Part shown: piece by piece, positions 1 to 5,388 of the stretch
Position numbering within the stretch: the stretch's first letter is position 1
How the letters are laid out: each line of letters opens with the position of its first letter
Translations under genes and position numbers: made by a program
The notes under the pieces: generated by a model
The model's database searches: none
What the model was told of the DNA's origin: nothing
Seen by the model: the letters and a program-made list of their open reading frames with translations, nothing else
DNA from: Candidatus Omnitrophota bacterium
GTDB taxonomy: Bacteria > Omnitrophota > Gorgyraeia > Gygaellales > Profunditerraquicolaceae
DNA length: 9,208 bases
Reading direction: 5' to 3'
Assembly (NCBI GenBank): GCA_028710845.1
Contig: JAQTTI010000038.1
Location: 1 to 9,208 of the forward strand

Positions 1-588
1 ATAACCAATGCCTTTAATCTTCTCGATATCATGGACGGCTTGGCAGGCGGAGTGACTTTTATTGTAGCCAGCGCCTTTTTGCTGATCGGCTATTTTAATG
101 CGGATTTAACCGCCCAGATTCTAAGCCTTATTTTGTGCGCTTCCAGCGCCGGGTTTTTATTTTTTAACCTTCCTCCGGCAAAGGTATATTTAGGTAATTC
201 CGGCAGCCATTTTTTCGGTTTCTTTATCGCATCGCTGGCTTTAATTACCCAGTATGCATCCTCAAATAATGCTTTTGCTTTAGCCAGCCCAGTAATGATA
301 GTGGGTTTGCCAGTTATAGATACGGTGTTACTCGTACTTTTCCGGCTGATTAAAAAAAGGCCGCCTTTTAAAAAAAGTAATGACCATATAGCTTTAAAAA
401 TAGGCTCTTTGGGGGTTTCGCCCCTTAAGACTATCCTGATTATGCATTTACTGGGCGCTATTTTTGCTGCTTGCGGAGTTGGATTATCCAGAGTAAACAA
501 TACCTTCGGAGCCGTTATTATTATTTGTGTTTTCTTGCTCAGCATAGGAATCTTTCTGAAATTTGTAAAGATTGAAACGAATGTCTAA
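1..588 (+). CDS. Polyprenyl-phosphate phospho-sugar transferase (MraY/WecA/TagO superfamily), C-terminal part
   Basis: The frame is open from base 1, so the 5' end lies outside the window and 195 residues are visible. Members of this family move a sugar-1-phosphate from a UDP-sugar to undecaprenyl phosphate at the cytoplasmic face of the membrane, which starts a lipid-linked glycan. The sequence shows the family loop NAFNLLDIMDGLAGG (fragment residues 3-17), with the paired acidic residues D9 and D12. It also shows a YLGNSGSHFFGF loop (63-74), a GLPVIDT segment, a basic RLIKKRPP loop followed by NDHIALK (127-133), and several hydrophobic membrane segments. Two sites differ from the usual pattern. 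The loop normally reads GDxGS but has Asn at residue 66, and the HIHH-type motif of WecA is reduced to DHIALK. The gene overlaps the next one by 8 bases. The substrate cannot be told. The family call is firm; whether it is WecA-like or another subgroup is open. Confidence 0.9.
   Translation: MTNAFNLLDIMDGLAGGVTFIVASAFLLIGYFNADLTAQILSLILCASSAGFLFFNLPPAKVYLGNSGSHFFGFFIASLALITQYASSNNAFALASPVMIVGLPVIDTVLLVLFRLIKKRPPFKKSNDHIALKIGSLGVSPLKTILIMHLLGAIFAACGVGLSRVNNTFGAVIIICVFLLSIGIFLKFVKIETNV
581..588 (+). promoter_or_regulatory. 8-base stop/start overlap, likely translational coupling
   Basis: The bases ATGTCTAA contain the start codon of the FAD enzyme and, in another frame, the stop codon of the phospho-sugar transferase. 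No Shine-Dalgarno motif is visible just upstream, so reinitiation by ribosomes finishing the first gene is a reasonable inference. The junction at 5381-5388 has the same geometry. Confidence 0.6.
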
Positions 589-1894
589 AAAAATAGTTAT
601 TTTAGGTGGCGGACTATCGGGATTAAGCGCCGCCTGGCATTTAAAAGAAAAAGGGCTTAAGAGTGCCGTATATGAAAAGGAAGATAGCGTAGGGGGGCTT
701 TGCCGTTCGAAAAAAAGCGGTAATTTTATTTTTGATTATGACGGCCACCTTTTGCATTTTCAAAACAACTATACTCTTGAACTGGTAACAAAATTACTCA
801 AAGGTAATCTTGCCCGCCACGAAAGATGCGCCTGGATAAGCAATTTTGGGATTTTTAGCCGTTACCCTTTTCAAGCAAATCTGCATGCTCTACCGAAAAA
901 AGTGGCGATTGAATGCCTCTGGGGTTTTTTGCGGGTTTGCAACACAAGGTCTTCCGGAGACGGAAAGAATTTCCTTAAATGGATAAATGCAAACCTGGGG
1001 CAGGGAATCGCGAAATATTTCATGATTCCCTATAATGAAAAATTCTGGACAGTCCCTTTAAACCAGATGGTTTGTTCTACCTGGACAGATAAATTTATAC
1101 CTCAGGTATATCTTTACGACATAGTCAGCGGATTTTTCGGGACTAATGGCTCCGGCCTCGGTTATAACGCCTCTTTTTGGTACCCCAAAAGAGGCGGGAT
1201 AGTCCAGTTGCCATTAGCTTTCGAGAAGCAATCCGGGCCAATCTTTAAGAACTGCCTTATAACCGGGATCGATCTTAAAAATAAGGAAATAACAATCAAG
1301 GACAAAGGAAAACAAAGGTTTGACAGGTTGATTTATACAATTCCTTTGCCGGAATTAGCTAGAATAGCCGGTCCGCTGCCCAAGAGAATAATTGAAAACC
1401 TTAATAAGCTACGCTGGAATTCGATTTTTAATCTAAACCTGGCGGTAGAAGGCAGGGTCCATCCCGGTAAGCATTGGGTTTATTTCCCTCAAAAAAATAC
1501 TGTTTTTTTCAGGGCCGGTTTTTACCACAATTTTTCCGGTAGTAATGCGCCGGATAGAAAAAGTTCTTTATATACAGAGGTTTCATATTCCAAAGATAAA
1601 CCGATCAATAAAAAAACTGTCATTAAGCGGATTTTAGACGGCCTTCACTCGAAAAATATCATCGGCAGAAAGAACAAAATCCTGGCTATGGATCAAAATG
1701 ATATAGATTACGGGTACCCGATTTATGATAGTAACTACCTCAGGGCAACCGCGGAAATTAAGGAATTTTTAGCTGCCAAGGATATAATTGCCTGCGGCCG
1801 CTATGGTTCATGGAAATATATGTCGATGGAGGATTCTATCTTAGACGGAAAACTGGCTGCTTCCAAGATCTTAAAAAAATGCTCAAAAGATTAA
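581..1894 (+). CDS. FAD-dependent oxidoreductase, amine-oxidase/HemY-like, of polysaccharide-locus type
   Basis: This is a 437-residue protein. I chose the ATG at 581 because it places the Rossmann strand at the very N-terminus (KKIVILGGGLSGL, GGGxSG at 9-14), as is usual in the family. An in-frame TTG at 572 would add only three residues. Further FAD-binding signs are YEKEDSVGGLCRS (31-43), the end of the second strand plus the GG turn, and the C-terminal ACGRYGSWKYMSMEDSILDG (404-423), which typically contacts the flavin. The middle carries GYNASFWYPKRGGI (194-207). It resembles the protoporphyrinogen-oxidase-like and UDP-galactopyranose-mutase-like enzymes that occur in glycan clusters, not a heme enzyme in this context. 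It is probably cytoplasmic, since there is no signal peptide or membrane helix. A role in making or altering a sugar nucleotide or lipid-linked sugar is inferred from its neighbours; the reaction is unknown. It overlaps the upstream gene by 8 bases and the permease by 16. Confidence 0.85.
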   Translation: MSKKIVILGGGLSGLSAAWHLKEKGLKSAVYEKEDSVGGLCRSKKSGNFIFDYDGHLLHFQNNYTLELVTKLLKGNLARHERCAWISNFGIFSRYPFQANLHALPKKVAIECLWGFLRVCNTRSSGDGKNFLKWINANLGQGIAKYFMIPYNEKFWTVPLNQMVCSTWTDKFIPQVYLYDIVSGFFGTNGSGLGYNASFWYPKRGGIVQLPLAFEKQSGPIFKNCLITGIDLKNKEITIKDKGKQRFDRLIYTIPLPELARIAGPLPKRIIENLNKLRWNSIFNLNLAVEGRVHPGKHWVYFPQKNTVFFRAGFYHNFSGSNAPDRKSSLYTEVSYSKDKPINKKTVIKRILDGLHSKNIIGRKNKILAMDQNDIDYGYPIYDSNYLRATAEIKEFLAAKDIIACGRYGSWKYMSMEDSILDGKLAASKILKKCSKD

Positions 1895-2655
1895 AACAAT
1901 TATATATATACCGGCAGACTTTATGGGATATGTCTTTAAAGCAGGTAAAAGCCAGGTATACGGCTTCCTTTCTGGGTATCTTTTGGGCGGTGATCAATCC
2001 GCTTTTAATTATGTCGGCCATAAGTTTTGTTTTTGCAGTGATTTTCAAAATCGAAATAAAAAACTTCGCTTTATTTATACTCGCCGGTATCTATCCCTGG
2101 CTATTTTTTTCTTCCGTCTTATCCGAATCGGCAGGAGTGATCCTTAATCAACAAACTATCCTCCGCCAATTTAACCTGCCCCGTGAAATTCTCCCTTTAA
2201 GTCTTTCTTTAGCCGGCTTTTTTAATTTTCTTGGCGGGTGGCTAGTAGTTTACCCGGTTTTTTTATTTTTCAACCCTCATATAATTTACCTCTTGCCGTT
2301 ATTGATACTTGTTTTAGCGCTTAATTTCATATTCCTTTGCGGCCTAAGTTTGATCCTGTCGGTTTTAAATATATTCTTCCGCGACCTTGAGCATATGCTG
2401 GGCACTTTATTAATGTTTTGGTTTTGGGTCACCCCGGTTTTTTATTCTATCGAAATGGTCCCTGAAAAATTCCGCTGGTTAACTAATCTAAATCCGATGT
2501 CTGCTTATATCGCTTATTATTGCGATGTTTTATACCGAGGCGTTATACCGCAGGAAGCTACATTTGTCAGGGTTTTCCTCTGGGCTTTGGTAAGCATATT
2601 GACAGGTTTTTTAATTTTTATCAGGCTCGAAAAAAAGATTTTAAAAAGGATATAA
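1879..2655 (+). CDS. wzm: ABC-2 type polysaccharide export permease (Wzm/TagG/KpsM-like)
   Basis: This is a 258-residue inner-membrane permease that with its ATPase partner would export a lipid-linked or lipid-anchored polysaccharide. I chose the ATG at 1879. An in-frame ATG at 1810 adds 23 residues translated from inside the FAD gene, whereas the family normally begins with a short amphipathic stretch such as LYIYRQTLWDMSLKQVKARY. The ABC-2 hallmarks are present: SFLGIFWAVINPLL (30-43), ILRQFNLPREILPLS (94-108), FFRDLEHMLGTLLMFWFW (166-183), and the C-terminal NPMSAYIAYYCDVLYRG (205-221). Six membrane segments are expected, at about 33-56, 62-84, 107-131, 138-165, 172-192 and 230-249. The gene overlaps the FAD gene by 16 bases and ends 6 bases before the ATPase gene, the usual order for such transporters. 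The symbol is given by family resemblance. Confidence 0.92.
   Translation: MLKRLKQLYIYRQTLWDMSLKQVKARYTASFLGIFWAVINPLLIMSAISFVFAVIFKIEIKNFALFILAGIYPWLFFSSVLSESAGVILNQQTILRQFNLPREILPLSLSLAGFFNFLGGWLVVYPVFLFFNPHIIYLLPLLILVLALNFIFLCGLSLILSVLNIFFRDLEHMLGTLLMFWFWVTPVFYSIEMVPEKFRWLTNLNPMSAYIAYYCDVLYRGVIPQEATFVRVFLWALVSILTGFLIFIRLEKKILKRI
2646..2650 (+). promoter_or_regulatory. Shine-Dalgarno-like AAGGA for the ATPase gene
   Basis: AAGGA lies 11 bases before the ATG at 2662, inside the last codons of the permease gene. It is the only convincing ribosome-binding motif at any gene junction here, and it sits at the only junction where genes do not overlap. It supports the start chosen for the ATPase. 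Confidence 0.5.
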
Positions 2656-2661
2656 CTAAAT

Positions 2662-5388
2662 ATGGACCGGATCGTATTTTGCGACCTTTGGGCAATGTAC
2701 AGAATCAAATTTATCATTGAATCAAGGCCTAAGTGGGAGAACTTCTGGGCTTTAAAAGGGATTAATTTTAAAGTAGGGCAAGGCGAAGTTGTCGGGATAA
2801 TCGGTGAGAACGGTGCAGGTAAATCGACTATCTTAAAAATAATCGCCGGCATGATATCTTGCGATCGGGGGCAAGTCCAGGTGACGGGGAGGATCTCGGG
2901 CCTTTTAGAGTTAGGGGCTGGTTTTCAGCCGGAACTGACGGGCTGCGAAAATGTTTATTTGATTGCCGGGTTGTTCGGGTTAAGCAGGCTTGAGGTTGAA
3001 TCAATATATGAAGAGATAGTAAGTTTTGCCGGCATAGGTAAATTTATAAATGCCCCGGTTAAATGTTATTCTCAGGGCATGTTTGTAAGGCTTGCTTTTG
3101 CCATTGCCATAAATGTAAACTCCGATATTATTCTGATTGACGACACCTTGGCAGTGGGCGATGAGTATTTCCAGAAAAAATGTATTAAGAAGATTTTTGA
3201 GCTAAAAGACCAGGGCAAAACCATTCTTTTTGTTACTCATGATATGGAAGCCGCCCGTCGTTTGTGCCAGCGGGCTATTTTTCTTAAAGACGGCAAGATC
3301 GTAAAAGACGGCCCGGTCACCCAGGTTATTCCTTTATACGCCCAGACTTCCGGGGTAAAAGAAGGAGTGGGCATCCTAAAAAGCGGAGATTTAAGCATTA
3401 TTTTCAATAATGGGCGCCTGTTATTTAATTGGAAAAACCGCTTGTTAACTCCGGGATTAGGGGGACATACTATTCTGGGAATTATGAATAAGCAGTATAA
3501 TTCCACCCAGGCAGATTGGCTGGTTGAAAAGCAGGATGATGAAAAAATTATTGCTAAGGGTAAGTTTAATCAGCTTAACGTCGAGCAAACCTGGAAAATC
3601 GAAATAGATAAAGACCTGGGTTTAAAGTGGGATATCGGGATTAAATCCGCCGATAAAGAGCAGGTTTCAGAATGCCAGGCCAATATCATGCTTGCTAAAG
3701 AATATGGCAGCTGGTCTACCGGAATAGAAAAGGGCGATTTTCCGCTCGCCGAACAGACAAATAAGTCTTGGCAGTATCTTTTAGGGGATAAGATTTTCAG
3801 GAAAGTAATCGGAGTAGATATGGCAGCCGGCCCGGATTTTTCCCTTCCTTCCTTGTTTTTCGAAAGGTCATCAAGCCTTGAGCCGAATTCCCCGCAGATC
3901 CTCAATACCGATTACCTTTTTAATTGCCGGATGCTGCAATACAAAATTTCCGGTTTGGATAACCTACTTACCTTTCAGCAAAACCCGGCCGATGTATTTT
4001 CAGGGAAGATTATTTTCGATGTTTTCGATAAGAAAAGCTATCTTGAACAGATTAACCAAGATTTTGTTCTGTCTTCCAAAGATACAAACCTGGTCTTTGC
4101 AAACGGAGAAGTGATGCTTTCGTATAAAGGATTAAATCTTACTAAAAACAGTCACTTAAATACCTCCATTAATATTGCGGGAAAATGGTATGATTCATCT
4201 TGCGCAAATTGGGAATTTAAGAGGCAAGCCGTTAATAAAATTATCGGATATGGTTTTTGGCAAGGCCTGCCTTTAAAACAGATTTGGGAGTTTGAAATTA
4301 ATAAAGACGGCGACTTTTTCTGGAAGGTATGGCTTCAGGTCGAGAAAGCAGTCGATATACAGCAACAGCGTTTACAATTTATGTGCACAAGTAAATACAA
4401 GTATTTTTTTACTGATTACTCAGGCGGAGAATTTTCGGATAAATTTTTTGAAACAGAATCGGATATGCTGCAAAGATGCGTTTCCGCAGGGACGATCGGA
4501 TTAAACGGGCAAGAACACAAATTACCTGTTTTAAATTTATCGTTTTCGCAAAACTCCGGAAATTTTGCCAAGATCCTTAATTCTGATTTTTACCACAAGG
4601 GGCGCATATTAAGGGTAGAAAAAATCGATCCGGAAGAAGAAACCATCCTTAAGCCCGGCAGATACAAATCCTTTGAAATAGAAACCCGGTTAGTAAATGC
4701 GGTGGGAGGCTGGCGAAAGAATAACCTTACCAAGGAGATCGAAAAGGGGAGGTTAAAGTTTATTTTTGACCGAGGGCAAGGGTTGATTTTCTGGGATGGC
4801 AGGGAACTTACCAAAAAGCTGGGTTTTTATACTTCTTTACGTTCCGGCGGCCGCTGGCATGATTCGGCCTCTTCGGCTGATTGGAAGATTGAAAGGCGGG
4901 ATAATAGTTCGATTAGGGTAAGAGGAAAATGGTTGCATTTACCGATCTCCCAGGTATGGGAGTTAAATTTACCCGAAGAGGGGGTAATTGAATTCAATGT
5001 TTTTTTAGAAGCCAGCGACAGGATAGTTTTCGAACGTTTGCAGGCTAATCTTATGCTTTCGGAGCAATACACTAACTGGATGGCTAAAGAAACCAAAGGA
5101 GAATTTCCGGTTTTTACTGCAGATATAACAGATGATTGGCAGCAGGTTTACCGGGCTGATAGTAAATTTATCGGAGTCTTTTCGAAACCAGAAAAGATAG
5201 CCCTGCCCGAAATATTTCTTGCTCCCCTTTCTTTAAAAGCCGATTGGTTTTTAAATATTTTGAATTCGGATCTTTACCATCGGGGCAGGGTGCTTCAACT
5301 TTTAAATGCCAAAGATTCAGCTGTTGATCCGGGGCATTATCCTTATGCCCATGGCTTAATCAGTGTTGCTAAAAAAACCGATGCCTAA
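2662..5388 (+). CDS. wzt: Wzt-like ABC transporter ATPase with three tandem C-terminal domains
   Basis: This is a 908-residue protein, about twice the length of usual Wzt proteins (TagH/KpsT-type ATPases are shorter still). Residues 1-230 form the ATPase: FWALKGINF before Walker A GENGAGKST (48-56, K54), Q-loop glutamine Q89, signature YSQGM (136-140), Walker B IILIDD (156-161), LAVGD (163-167), and switch histidine H193 in VTHD. The usual catalytic Glu after the Walker B Asp is Asp (D161). Residues from about 241 to the end hold three diverged copies of one domain, listed separately. In characterised Wzt proteins a C-terminal beta-sandwich binds the O-antigen; a comparable role here is inference, because I do not recognise this domain as the known Wzt C-terminal family. 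No signal peptide is present, so the tandem domains should face the cytoplasm. It would power the permease encoded just upstream. The gene overlaps the glycosidase gene by 8 bases. Confidence 0.9.
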   Translation: MDRIVFCDLWAMYRIKFIIESRPKWENFWALKGINFKVGQGEVVGIIGENGAGKSTILKIIAGMISCDRGQVQVTGRISGLLELGAGFQPELTGCENVYLIAGLFGLSRLEVESIYEEIVSFAGIGKFINAPVKCYSQGMFVRLAFAIAINVNSDIILIDDTLAVGDEYFQKKCIKKIFELKDQGKTILFVTHDMEAARRLCQRAIFLKDGKIVKDGPVTQVIPLYAQTSGVKEGVGILKSGDLSIIFNNGRLLFNWKNRLLTPGLGGHTILGIMNKQYNSTQADWLVEKQDDEKIIAKGKFNQLNVEQTWKIEIDKDLGLKWDIGIKSADKEQVSECQANIMLAKEYGSWSTGIEKGDFPLAEQTNKSWQYLLGDKIFRKVIGVDMAAGPDFSLPSLFFERSSSLEPNSPQILNTDYLFNCRMLQYKISGLDNLLTFQQNPADVFSGKIIFDVFDKKSYLEQINQDFVLSSKDTNLVFANGEVMLSYKGLNLTKNSHLNTSINIAGKWYDSSCANWEFKRQAVNKIIGYGFWQGLPLKQIWEFEINKDGDFFWKVWLQVEKAVDIQQQRLQFMCTSKYKYFFTDYSGGEFSDKFFETESDMLQRCVSAGTIGLNGQEHKLPVLNLSFSQNSGNFAKILNSDFYHKGRILRVEKIDPEEETILKPGRYKSFEIETRLVNAVGGWRKNNLTKEIEKGRLKFIFDRGQGLIFWDGRELTKKLGFYTSLRSGGRWHDSASSADWKIERRDNSSIRVRGKWLHLPISQVWELNLPEEGVIEFNVFLEASDRIVFERLQANLMLSEQYTNWMAKETKGEFPVFTADITDDWQQVYRADSKFIGVFSKPEKIALPEIFLAPLSLKADWFLNILNSDLYHRGRVLQLLNAKDSAVDPGHYPYAHGLISVAKKTDA
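3382..3951 (+). repeat. Tandem protein domain, copy 1 of 3 (Wzt residues 241-430)
   Basis: Landmarks shared with the other copies are ADW (284-286), QTW (309-311), MLAKEYGSW (343-351), GDFP (358-361), and a closing ILNTDYLFNCRMLQ (413-426). The alternating hydrophobic pattern suggests a beta-rich fold. This copy is the least like the other two at its end: the YHxGR element reads YLFNCR. It is followed by a linker (431-472) containing NPADVF. Confidence 0.75.
4078..4626 (+). repeat. Tandem protein domain, copy 2 of 3 (Wzt residues 473-655)
   Basis: Landmarks are GKWYDSSCANW (507-517), LPLKQIWEFEI (536-546), FMCTSKYKYF (573-582), GEF (589-591) and ILNSDFYHKGRILR (638-651). They sit about 225-231 residues after their counterparts in copy 1. 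The linker after it (656-692) contains LKPGRY (663-668). Similarity is visible only at the protein level; the DNA has diverged, so the duplication is old. Confidence 0.8.
4738..5307 (+). repeat. Tandem protein domain, copy 3 of 3 (Wzt residues 693-882)
   Basis: Landmarks are GRWHDSASSADW (730-741), GKWLHLPISQVWEL (755-768), LMLSEQYTNW (797-806), GEFP (813-816) and ILNSDLYHRGRVLQ (866-879), spaced about 224-228 residues after copy 2. The tail after it contains DPGHY (889-893), matching the PGxY linker that follows copy 2. Copies 2 and 3 resemble each other most. Confidence 0.8.
5381..5388 (+). promoter_or_regulatory. 8-base stop/start overlap, likely translational coupling
   Basis: ATGCCTAA contains the glycosidase start and, in another frame, the ATPase stop. 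No Shine-Dalgarno motif precedes it. The arrangement copies the one at 581-588 and supports the ATG over the GTG at 5363. Confidence 0.55.

Noticed and set aside
90..545. 151-codon open frame on the minus strand
   Set aside because: It lies wholly opposite the phospho-sugar transferase, whose motifs are clear, and its translation shows no recognisable domain. It is a shadow frame.
1828..1832. GGAGG, a strong Shine-Dalgarno match upstream of the permease
   Set aside because: It is 46 bases before the chosen ATG at 1879 and no start codon follows it at a usable distance in the permease frame. It encodes part of the MEDS flavin motif of the FAD enzyme.
1810..1878. Longer N-terminus for the permease from the ATG at 1810
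   Set aside because: The added 23 residues come from the alternate frame of the FAD gene's conserved C-terminus and do not resemble a permease N-terminus.
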